Below are positions 1-6,681 of a stretch of DNA of 39,053 nt, in pieces. Position 1 is the first letter of the stretch, and each line of letters opens with the position of its first letter. A program made the translations under genes and the position numbers. The stretch comes from Candidatus Omnitrophota bacterium (GTDB lineage Bacteria; Omnitrophota; Gorgyraeia; B26-G9), in contig JAHITE010000102.1 in NCBI GenBank assembly GCA_018817585.1, forward strand, positions 1 through 39,053, given 5' to 3'. The notes beneath the pieces are model-generated. The model ran no database searches, was not told the DNA's origin, and saw only the letters and a program-made list of their open reading frames with translations.

Positions 1-179
1 AAGGAGGGATAACTGACAAAATTAACCGCTGATTTCAGGTTTATGGGGAAAGATATTTCCTTTAATCAGTCAAACTGGGAAAAACAACTAATAGATGCTT
101 TAGGGCGTAGTTCTTGGGGAAGAATATGCTTAATATGAAAACATTGTTTTGATAAATATATATAACCGGAGGCATTAAG
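1..179. other. Leader region upstream of the first pilin; no clear gene
   Basis: A strong Shine-Dalgarno-like aaggaggg sits at 1-8 and a small open frame follows it (CTG at 13, ATG at 43, stop ending at 138). It would give a peptide of about 31-41 residues that I do not recognise. The pilin's own ribosome binding site (ccggagg, 166-172) lies just before its ATG. I see no tRNA, no convincing -35/-10 pair and no riboswitch motif I can name. The region may be the tail of an upstream unit or an untranslated leader. Confidence 0.25.
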
Positions 180-605
180 ATGAATAGAAAAGGTTTTACA
201 CTTGTTGAATTATTGATGGTAGTTATCATCATTGGTATATTGGTATCTATCGCGATACCAAATTATTTTAAAACAGTTGAAAGAACAAAAGGCGGTTCAG
301 CTAAGGCAGTTCTTGATACTATCAGAAAAGCGGAATTGCAGTATAGAGCTGCACATGACACTTTTGTTGATGTAGCTGTTGGTGATTGGGCTGCAGGTGA
401 TATTTCCGCGTTTGATTATCCTGAAGTTTTGGCAACTAATGCTGGTGATGATGGTAGCTGGACATATACTGTTGCCGGTTCTGATGAAGATGTTTTCACT
501 GCTACCGCAACGCGAAATCTTACGGCTCCTACCGTATATCAGAATGCTACCATAGACTTGGATCAAGATGGAGTTTGGACTTCATCCAATCCAGTTCATT
601 TATAA
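180..605 (+). CDS. Type IV pilin / type II pseudopilin
   Basis: The N-terminus is a class III (prepilin) signal: a short basic leader M-N-R-K-G, then the processed sequence F-T-L-V-E-L-L, with the conserved Glu at mature position 5 and a hydrophobic helix to about residue 28. Prepilin peptidase would cut after Gly5. The 141-residue length fits a minor pilin, pseudopilin or small major pilin. The C-terminal globular part ends with an I-D-L-D-Q-D-G-V-W motif that is echoed in the pilin at the end of the pilus operon (22664-23080), so the two are paralogues. The gene stands alone, about 15 kb before the pilM-pilC operon, with its own terminator at 635-669. Major pilin and pseudopilin cannot be told apart from sequence alone. 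Confidence 0.9.
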   Translation: MNRKGFTLVELLMVVIIIGILVSIAIPNYFKTVERTKGGSAKAVLDTIRKAELQYRAAHDTFVDVAVGDWAAGDISAFDYPEVLATNAGDDGSWTYTVAGSDEDVFTATATRNLTAPTVYQNATIDLDQDGVWTSSNPVHL

Positions 606-634
606 TTTGATTTGTTAAGCTTTGATGCTTACTT

Positions 635-669
635 AAGGCTATTGGCGGTTTACGTCAATAGCCTTTTTT
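635..669 (+). terminator. Rho-independent terminator after the pilin
   Basis: A 10-bp stem aaggctattg / caatagcctt encloses an 11-base loop and is followed directly by a run of T. This is a textbook intrinsic terminator and it isolates the pilin from the downstream parA-like cluster. Confidence 0.85.
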
Positions 670-677
670 ATAATTGC

Positions 678-706
678 TTGTAATAATTAATAACTTGGGT
701 TATAAT
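678..706 (+). promoter_or_regulatory. Candidate sigma70 promoter for the parA-like cluster
   Basis: TTGTAA (678-683) is separated by 17 bases from a perfect TATAAT (701-706). Transcription would start near 713, leaving a leader of about 208 bases before the ATG at 921. The spacing and -10 are good and the -35 is moderate. Confidence 0.45.
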
Positions 707-920
707 ATTTGACGAAGAAAGTATGAGAATTTTGGTTGTTTAAAAGATATGAACTAAGCAGTTAAAATGCGATAAAATCAGTAGGCATTGTTTTAAAATC
801 ATATAAGTTTAATTACCGGATAATGTAAGATAATGACAAGTTTTAAGTTTTGAGATTAATAAATAATTGGGTTTTAATTTTAATTTAGTTGACGGAAACA
901 GGTTTAGGAGGGAGGAATAA

Positions 921-2027
921 ATGAGGGTAATTGCAATTGCGAATCAAAAAGGTGGTTGCGGCAAAACAACGACATCAATTAATTTAGCTGCTTGTTTATC
1001 CGGACTTAAAAAAAATGTTTTATTAATTGACTTAGATCCTCAGGGACATGCTAGCTTAGGGTTAAATGTCCAGCCGCAAAATTTGGCAAAAACTATTTAT
1101 AATGTATTAACTACTGATCCTGAAGCAAAATTACGCTTGGATGAAATTATTGTTCCTATATCTGAAAACCTTGATCTTGCTCCGGCAAATATTTTATTAT
1201 CGGCAATTGAGCAGGAATTATCAGGAAAGCCGGAAAGAGAAGCAAAATTATTTCAAGCAATAACCTTAATGGTTAGTAAAAAAACATATGATTATGTGAT
1301 TATTGATTGCTCTCCCAGCCTGGGTATTTTGACTTTTAATGGTTTGCGCGCCTGTACTGAATTGATTGCTCCAGTTGATACAGGATTTTTTTCTTTGCAT
1401 GGAATAAGCCGTTTGCTGGAAACAGTTAATCTTATTGATAAACGTTTAAATTGCCAGATAAAAGTAAAAGCATTGATCACAATGTTTGATCAAAGAACAA
1501 AATTTTCACACGAAGTAAAGGATGAAATTTATAAATATTTTTCCGGGAATGTGTTTGAAACTGTTATTCATAATAATGTTCGGGTAAAGGAAGCTTCAAG
1601 CTATGGGGTTCCGGTTGCTGCCTATGATAAGCGCTGCCGCGGGGCAATTGATTATATTGCTTTAGCCAATGAAATTGATTCGCCCAAAAGCAAGGAAAAG
1701 GCTAAAGCAGTGACAAACAGTGCTGCTGAAAAAATTACGTCTTTTATCGAAGAAGTGCAGCATGTGAAAAAAGGCACTGTGGTTACATTCCAATCTGATA
1801 ACGCGCGAAATGTGGAAATCGCGGGTGATTTTAATAACTGGATAAGCTCAGTTGATAGCAAGCTTGAACGGATTGATAATGGAGTTTGGGCAAAAGTGAT
1901 TCATCTGAAACCAGGGGCTTATAAATATAAATTTGTTGTCGATGGTCAATGGGTAACTGATCCGAATAACCCTAATTTGGAAATAGATGAAGTTGGCAAT
2001 AGAAATTCGATTCTCGAAGTTAAATAA
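921..2027 (+). CDS. ParA-type ATPase fused to a C-terminal glycogen-binding (AMPK/CBM48-type) domain
   Basis: Residues 1 to about 255 form a ParA/Soj-type ATPase. They carry the deviant Walker A K-G-G-C-G-K-T-T (residues 10-17), the A' box L-L-I-D-L-D-P-Q-G-H and the Walker B region Y-V-I-I-D-C-S-P. After a linker, residues about 285-368 match the carbohydrate-binding module of AMPK beta subunits: G-D-F-N-N-W (302-307), G-V-W (W323), Y-K-Y-K-F-V-V-D-G-Q-W (W344), D-P-N-N and a closing N-S-I-L-E-V. The tryptophans that stack on alpha-glucan in that family are present. The start is clear: ATG after aggagggagg. The gene precedes a MinD-like gene by 16 bases and lies in the same region as DUF4912 and GH57 genes. 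Role by inference: nucleoid- or surface-based positioning of an alpha-glucan cargo. A chromosomal ParA would not normally carry this module, and no parB is visible nearby. Confidence 0.9.
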   Translation: MRVIAIANQKGGCGKTTTSINLAACLSGLKKNVLLIDLDPQGHASLGLNVQPQNLAKTIYNVLTTDPEAKLRLDEIIVPISENLDLAPANILLSAIEQELSGKPEREAKLFQAITLMVSKKTYDYVIIDCSPSLGILTFNGLRACTELIAPVDTGFFSLHGISRLLETVNLIDKRLNCQIKVKALITMFDQRTKFSHEVKDEIYKYFSGNVFETVIHNNVRVKEASSYGVPVAAYDKRCRGAIDYIALANEIDSPKSKEKAKAVTNSAAEKITSFIEEVQHVKKGTVVTFQSDNARNVEIAGDFNNWISSVDSKLERIDNGVWAKVIHLKPGAYKYKFVVDGQWVTDPNNPNLEIDEVGNRNSILEVK

Positions 2028-2043
2028 AAACAGGATTAGGTTT

Positions 2044-2961
2044 ATGAATAAATTAAAGAAGTTGGGCAAAGGATTAGATGATATTTCCTATTTATTTCTT
2101 TCTCCCGAGCAGGAAGACAGCGCTGAACAAGAAATTATGCTAGAGCCAGATAAAACGCGAACTAAAACTGTGGAGATGGCGACAAAAAATATTTGTTTAA
2201 TCGGCAATAGCCATGATTCGCGCGACGCGTTTTTAGTGATCAATTTATCCTTGGCTTTGGCAAGGCTGGGGATGCGGATTGCTGTAGTTGATATGGATGA
2301 AAAATTGCCTTGTGTTAATTTTTTATTAGGCAGAGCTAATGACATTATCCTGGAAAATAATGGTCAGGAATTTGTTAGTCAAGGCCCTTTTGGAGTGAAA
2401 TTAGCAGGACTAAATGCTGCTTTGATTGAAAATATGCTGGTTGATAAAGCTTTGCGAACAAAAATCATGTTGGAAATGAAAAAAATGGAACAAGAAGTTG
2501 ATCTTGTGCTGATTAGCGTTTCCCAGGACAGCCTGTTTTATATGAATCCATTGCTGCGTAAATCAATTGAGGAGTTTTTGGTTTTTGTTTCTCCGGATAA
2601 AAACTCGATGCTTAATTCATATAAAGTTATAAAAACAATTTTTTCCAATAATCCAGTGGCGAAGATAGGAACAATTATAACTGATATTGAACATATGTAT
2701 GAAATAGATGTGGTATTTAATAAAATGTTTTCCGCAGTAAGGAAATTTCTGGTTAAAGAATTATATAAATATGGATTTCTGTTTAAACTGAAACAAGAAG
2801 TGAATAATAATTCCAATATCGCTTCTTTTTATGACGCGGATCTTACGGCATGTATTTCCAATATCGCTCAGATTATTATCTTGCGCTTAAATCTTGAAGA
2901 AAATGTTAAATCAAACGGCGAATTATTCAAGAACGTGTTTAATGAGTTTGGCATAGAATGA
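2044..2961 (+). CDS. MinD/FlhG-like protein with degenerate P-loop and ParB-like N-terminal motif
   Basis: The likely start is the ATG at 2044. An in-frame ATG at 1987 exists but would overlap the preceding gene, and the product from 2044 begins at once with the motif. Residues 5-20 read K-K-L-G-K-G-L-D-D-I-S-Y-L-F-L-S, resembling the ParB N-terminal peptide that stimulates ParA. Residues about 48-95 follow a MinD/ParA fold pattern (I-C-L-I-G-N-S-H-D-S-R-D, then I-N-L-S-L-A-L-A-R-L-G and V-V-D-M-D). The P-loop lysines and GKT are lost, and the Walker B equivalent is D-L-V-L-I-S-V-S. It probably does not hydrolyse ATP and may act as a regulator or partner of the preceding ATPase. The next gene follows after 7 bases. 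I know no named family for it. Confidence 0.75.
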   Translation: MNKLKKLGKGLDDISYLFLSPEQEDSAEQEIMLEPDKTRTKTVEMATKNICLIGNSHDSRDAFLVINLSLALARLGMRIAVVDMDEKLPCVNFLLGRANDIILENNGQEFVSQGPFGVKLAGLNAALIENMLVDKALRTKIMLEMKKMEQEVDLVLISVSQDSLFYMNPLLRKSIEEFLVFVSPDKNSMLNSYKVIKTIFSNNPVAKIGTIITDIEHMYEIDVVFNKMFSAVRKFLVKELYKYGFLFKLKQEVNNNSNIASFYDADLTACISNIAQIIILRLNLEENVKSNGELFKNVFNEFGIE

Positions 2962-2968
2962 GGAAACA

Positions 2969-3670
2969 ATGACTACAATATTTCACAATGCGCAAATCAG
3001 TAATGATAAACTCCGAGAAATTATTTTAAAAAATCCGCAAACATTGCTTCCTGGATTGAGTTTTATTGATCTGCAGATGTCTACGGATGAATCAGAAGTT
3101 ATTGATTTCTTGGGAGTGGATACAAACGGCCGCATGGTGATTGTGAATTTTGATGTTAATCCTAATGATCAGATGTTGATTGATGTCTTATCGCAAATTC
3201 AGTGGCTTAAAAAAAATCAGGGTTTAATTAAAAGGTTGTTTTTTAGCGAAAGTGTGGATTTTGATAAATCTTTACAGATTGTTTTAGTTAGTCCTGTTTT
3301 TTCAAGTAAACTGCAGTCCGCGGTCAGGCAGTTGTCGGATAAGGATATAAAACTGTTTAGTTTTAAATATATTGTTTCCCAGTCGGATGACGCGATTATA
3401 TTTGATGAAATATTTTCTCATATTAAAACAGCAGATTCGCGATCTTTAAAAAATCAATCTTTGGATGAACAAGCGAAGAAAGCCGCTGAATGTTCTGTTT
3501 TTTTTCAAAAAGAACAAATTGTTAAAAATCCTGGATTAGGATTCGAAAAGAGCGAAGAGCTTAAAAAAGAACAAGCTCCTTTGTATGATGTTATTACGCT
3601 TACGCCTGAAGAAATCGCGGAATTTATGGATGTTGAGGCTGCTTTAGACCAAAATCAAGTATCTGAATAA
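2969..3670 (+). CDS. Uncharacterised protein with a degenerate PD-(D/E)XK-like domain
   Basis: The protein has 233 residues. Residues about 44-63 (E-V-I-D-F-L-G-V-D-T-N-G-R-M-V-I-V-N-F-D-V) follow the pattern of NucS/DUF91-type nuclease cores (I-D-L-L-G-x-D-x-x-G-x-x-V-V-x-E-x-K). Here the E-x-K is replaced by N60-F61-D62. The following D-Q-M-L-I-D-V-L-S-Q-I-Q-W-L helix fits the conserved helix of that fold. If the match is right, it is a catalytically dead nuclease-like domain. The C-terminal third is charged and probably flexible. The gene starts 7 bases after the MinD-like gene, so it is probably co-transcribed with it. The true function is unknown, and the fold assignment rests on pattern recognition only. 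Confidence 0.6.
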   Translation: MTTIFHNAQISNDKLREIILKNPQTLLPGLSFIDLQMSTDESEVIDFLGVDTNGRMVIVNFDVNPNDQMLIDVLSQIQWLKKNQGLIKRLFFSESVDFDKSLQIVLVSPVFSSKLQSAVRQLSDKDIKLFSFKYIVSQSDDAIIFDEIFSHIKTADSRSLKNQSLDEQAKKAAECSVFFQKEQIVKNPGLGFEKSEELKKEQAPLYDVITLTPEEIAEFMDVEAALDQNQVSE

Positions 3671-3753
3671 AGCGATAAGTCGGATTTAAATTATTTTAAT
3701 AAATCTCCCCCCAATAATTAACTTAAAAACCTTTGATTACTTTTTAAGGAAAA

Positions 3754-4503
3754 ATGAACAATTCAAAAAACGTAAACCAAATCTGCAAAATAGAAAATTT
3801 ATTTCCGAAAAATATTATAGCGGCTTTTTCAGTGGGCAAAGTGAATTATGATTATCGCGCTGAGCCGGCAAGCGAAGTTTTGAAAAACAGAAAAATTTTC
3901 TTCAGTCAATTAGATGTTGAATTAGCCAAAGCTGTTTTCCCCATGCAAGTTCATAAAGCTGATGTGGCAAAAGTTGATGAGCGGGATAGAGGCCGCGGAG
4001 AATTTTCTTTTGAACATGGGATTGCCCATACAGACGCGCTTATAACCAATGTTAAGGAAGTAGTGCTTTGTTTGCTGACCGCGGATTGTTTGCCAATTAT
4101 TTTTCATGAATTAAGCGGTAAAGCAATCGGGATTGTTCATGCCGGATGGAAGGGGATAAGATTAGGGGTTATTGAAAAGACAATTCAGGCAATGGTTAAT
4201 GAATTTGGGGTAAAACCCCAGGATCTCAAAGCCTTTTTTGCGCCAGCCATTGGCAGCTGTTGTTATGAAGTCGGTCTGGAATTTTTAGATATTTTTCCAG
4301 ATGATATTAGTTCGCGTAATCAGACAAGATTTCTGGATATTAAAAATCTAGCTAAAAAAAAGTGCTTAAATGCCGGCATCTTACCCGGTTCGATAAAGGA
4401 TGTATCTGTTTGCACAAAATGCAGTAATGAGAAATTCTTCTCTTATAGATCCGGCGATTATCTTAAACGAATGCTGACTATTGTGGCGATTAAAGCAGGG
4501 TAA
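3754..4503 (+). CDS. pgeF: Peptidoglycan editing factor PgeF (laccase-domain, YfiH family)
   Basis: The 249-residue length is normal for the family. Family signatures are visible: H-K-A-D near residue 67, T-A-D-C-L-P-I-I-F-H at about 109-118, G-I-V-H-A-G-W-K-G with the metal-site His, G-S-C-C-Y-E-V-G, and a C-terminal C-T-K-C. YfiH/PgeF proteins use a Zn/Cu-type His-Cys-His site. They are linked to removal of wrongly incorporated L-Ser from peptidoglycan precursors and to purine nucleoside phosphorylase or deaminase activity. The ATG is preceded by taagga. It sits between two parts of the ParA/DUF4912 region, 83 bases after the previous gene, and nothing visible ties it to that system. Confidence 0.92.
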   Translation: MNNSKNVNQICKIENLFPKNIIAAFSVGKVNYDYRAEPASEVLKNRKIFFSQLDVELAKAVFPMQVHKADVAKVDERDRGRGEFSFEHGIAHTDALITNVKEVVLCLLTADCLPIIFHELSGKAIGIVHAGWKGIRLGVIEKTIQAMVNEFGVKPQDLKAFFAPAIGSCCYEVGLEFLDIFPDDISSRNQTRFLDIKNLAKKKCLNAGILPGSIKDVSVCTKCSNEKFFSYRSGDYLKRMLTIVAIKAG

Positions 4504-4561
4504 TAATACTCAACTTTTTTTTAGGTTGGGAGGCTTCTTTTGGTTATAGCTAATTATCTGC

Positions 4562-4590
4562 TTGACATTTATTTGCATATGTAGTAATTT
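4562..4590 (+). promoter_or_regulatory. Sigma70-type promoter before the DUF4912 gene
   Basis: A perfect -35 TTGACA (4562-4567) is followed after 17 bases by TAATTT (4585-4590). Transcription would start near 4597, giving a leader of about 40 bases before the ATG at 4637. The consensus -35 makes this a good call despite a weaker -10. Confidence 0.55.
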
Positions 4591-4636
4591 CTTTAAAGAG
4601 ATAAAGGATTTTTAATTAATTAAATAAAGAAAAATC

Positions 4637-6487
4637 ATGGCAAAAAAAACTAGCGTTAAAAAAATAATCAAAGCAAGAAAAACTGATAAAGCGAATGCTG
4701 AAACAGGAGAAAATAAAGCTTTGAAAATTAAAGAAGTAAAAGCTGCTAAGCCAGCGCGGAAAAAACTGGGTAAGGGCTTGGAAGATATTTCTACTTTATT
4801 TTTATCGGATATTAAAAAAGATTCTGCCGCGGCTAAGAAAAAAACTCAGAAACCTTTAGTCGCGAAAAAACCAGAGCCAAAGCTGAAAAAAAATAAAACT
4901 ACTGTTGTTAAAAAGATGATAAAAGCCCCAATTACTAAAATCACGGAATCGGCAAGAGTAAAAGATTTTAAAAAAACCGTTGCTGATCTGGGTGAAAAAA
5001 CAATAGTAGAAAAGAAAATAATTTCTAAGAAAACTGTCGCGAAGGTTGTAAAAAAAATAATTACCGATAATAAAGATGCCGCTAAAAAAACTATGGCTAA
5101 GGCTATTAAAAAAACCGCTTTGTTGAAAAAGCAGGTTTCTGAAAAAGCGATGGCTGAAGTTGTTAAAAAAGCAGTTGTAGTTAAGGAAAATGTTCCTAAA
5201 AAAACTGTTGCTGAAATTGCTAAAAAAGTAACTGTAGTGAAGGAAAGCATTCCTGCGAAAGTGATTGTTAAAGCTGATCTAGAGCTGGAACTTCATAAGG
5301 ATATTAATTCTCCTAAAACTACAGTTTTAAATGATAAAAATCCTGAAAAAGGTGCAATGGAAAAAAAGATTGAAAATATTGCAGAAGAAAAGCTAAAAGC
5401 AAAAAAAGCAACTTCCAAACCGAATATGAAAAAAACAGAGGTGGTAAGGATGGGAACGTTAAAAAAATCTTCAAAAGAGGATACAAAGCCAACCCAGGTC
5501 AAAACAACAGCGAAAAAGAATAATAAAATAAATGCCGTTAGTAAGAAAACGCAGAACCTCGGGCCAATAAGTGAATTAAAAACGCTATTAAAGAAAAAAA
5601 CTAAGGCTGAGCAAACAGCTGATTCTCTGTCGATTCAAGCTGAACAAGTTATTGAAGATAGTAAGTTCTTCGTCAGCAAAGAGACGGTAAGCAGGATAAC
5701 TGAAGATGAGTTTTTTGAACTGCCTGAGGGGTATGGAGATAACCGGATTGTGATTCAGGTTAGGGATCCTTATTGGCTATTTGCTTACTGGGAAATTTCG
5801 CAGAGGAAATTAAATTCAGTTGTGGGAAAGTACGGCAATTATCTGAACAGAGCCCGAAGAGTTCTCAGGGTTTATGATATTACTGCTGTTTCTTTTAACG
5901 GTAATAACGCGAACAGTTTTTTCGATATAGATGTTAATGATATTGCCAAAAACTGGTATGTGAATGTTGGAAATCCGGGAAGAAGTTACTGCATTGATAT
6001 TGGTCTGATTTTAGAAAATGGAAGTTTTGTTGTCTTAGCGCGTTCTAATTTTGTGACAACTCCGATTGATGCTCCGAGTATGGTTACGGATGAAGAGTGG
6101 ATGATTGTTGAGGAAGATTTTAATAAACTTTACGGATTATCCGCGGGATTGGGAATTGGCTTAAGCTCGGGAGAGTTAAGGAAACAAATAAAGACAAGAT
6201 TAAGGAATTTATCATCCGGGATATTGAGTTCACCTGGGATTACGACTGTAAAGCCAAGCCGCAATTTTTGGATGGTAGTTAATACCGAATTGATAGTTTA
6301 TGGAGCAACTCAGCCAGGTTCTGAACTGACAGTTCAGGGTAAGCCGATTGTATTAAATGAAGATGGAACTTTTAGTCTTCGTTTTGCTTTGCCGGATGGA
6401 GAGCAGATTATTCCGGTTCGAGCGGTTTCTCCGGATAAGGTTGAAGAACGGGTAATTACTCCTGTTGTTACAAAAAACACGGTGTAA
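4637..6487 (+). CDS. DUF4912 protein with Lys/Ala-rich repeats and ParB-like motif
   Basis: The protein has 616 residues. Residues 1-41 are basic. Residues 42-57 carry K-K-L-G-K-G-L-E-D-I-S-T-L-F-L-S, 14 of 16 identical to the N-terminus of the MinD-like protein at 2044. Residues about 110-345 are Lys/Ala/Val-rich with imperfect repeats of about 19-20 residues built around K-K-T-V-A-x-x-x-K-K (131-212), histone-H1-like in composition. Residues about 360-480 form the DUF4912 domain, with I-V-I-Q-V-R-D-P-Y-W-L-F-A-Y-W-E-I. A beta-rich C-terminal module follows (about 545-605; V-N-T-E-L-I-V-Y-G-A-T-Q-P-G). DUF4912 is often found next to GH57 genes, as here. By inference it is an adaptor linking nucleoid, ParA and alpha-glucan enzymes. 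It has its own promoter and a strong terminator after the gene. Confidence 0.8.
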   Translation: MAKKTSVKKIIKARKTDKANAETGENKALKIKEVKAAKPARKKLGKGLEDISTLFLSDIKKDSAAAKKKTQKPLVAKKPEPKLKKNKTTVVKKMIKAPITKITESARVKDFKKTVADLGEKTIVEKKIISKKTVAKVVKKIITDNKDAAKKTMAKAIKKTALLKKQVSEKAMAEVVKKAVVVKENVPKKTVAEIAKKVTVVKESIPAKVIVKADLELELHKDINSPKTTVLNDKNPEKGAMEKKIENIAEEKLKAKKATSKPNMKKTEVVRMGTLKKSSKEDTKPTQVKTTAKKNNKINAVSKKTQNLGPISELKTLLKKKTKAEQTADSLSIQAEQVIEDSKFFVSKETVSRITEDEFFELPEGYGDNRIVIQVRDPYWLFAYWEISQRKLNSVVGKYGNYLNRARRVLRVYDITAVSFNGNNANSFFDIDVNDIAKNWYVNVGNPGRSYCIDIGLILENGSFVVLARSNFVTTPIDAPSMVTDEEWMIVEEDFNKLYGLSAGLGIGLSSGELRKQIKTRLRNLSSGILSSPGITTVKPSRNFWMVVNTELIVYGATQPGSELTVQGKPIVLNEDGTFSLRFALPDGEQIIPVRAVSPDKVEERVITPVVTKNTV

Positions 6488-6517
6488 GTACTATAATGCT
6501 TTAACATGTTTTAAACG

Positions 6518-6555
6518 CGCCGGAATGAGTTTTAACATTCCGGCGTTTTATTTTT
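6518..6555 (+). terminator. Rho-independent terminator after the DUF4912 gene
   Basis: A perfect 10-bp GC-rich stem cgccggaatg / cattccggcg with an 8-base loop is followed by ttttattttt. This is a strong intrinsic terminator. Confidence 0.92.
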
Positions 6556-6570
6556 AACAGTCAAAATCGC

Positions 6571-6599
6571 TTGAATTATTTAAAGCTGTATGTTAATAT
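6571..6599 (+). promoter_or_regulatory. Sigma70-type promoter for the GH57 gene
   Basis: TTGAAT (6571-6576), a 17-base spacer and TAATAT (6594-6599) lie directly after the terminator. The predicted start near 6606 leaves a leader of about 76 bases to the ATG at 6682. It supports starting the protein at 6682 rather than at the in-frame codon at 6571, which would overlap the -35 box. Confidence 0.5.
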
Positions 6600-6681
6600 A
6601 AGAACGTTGTTTAATTTATTTATAAGCCTGCAGGTTCAAAGGTTTTCTGTCAATTGGTTACTTAGAATAATAGGGGAAAAT

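Larger units (their letters stand above)
606..920. other. 315-bp intergenic region between pilin and parA-like gene
   Basis: It holds the pilin terminator (635-669) and a candidate promoter (678-706). About 210 bases of AT-rich untranslated leader then follow up to the parA-like ATG. No reading frame of note or RNA gene is visible. The leader is long compared with the 36-76 bases inferred for other promoters in this window. Confidence 0.5.

Noticed and set aside
1-179. Possible cyclic di-GMP or other riboswitch upstream of the pilin
   Set aside because: Pilin leaders sometimes carry such elements, but none of the conserved GEMM or other core motifs could be found.
921-2961. Ordinary chromosome-partition parA-parB locus
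   Set aside because: The second gene is MinD-like and lacks the ParB helix-turn-helix and the G-E-R-R-x-R box; only the N-terminal peptide resembles ParB. No parS-like palindrome was noticed.
4504-4545. Terminator after pgeF
   Set aside because: The T-run lies inside the would-be hairpin (caac...gttg) and not after it, and the stem is only about four to five pairs.
4846-5250. A 134-residue open frame on the - strand opposite the Lys/Ala-rich region
   Set aside because: It is a shadow of the repetitive AAA/GCT-rich coding strand; the product is a low-complexity Phe/Thr/Ala sequence with no start signal.
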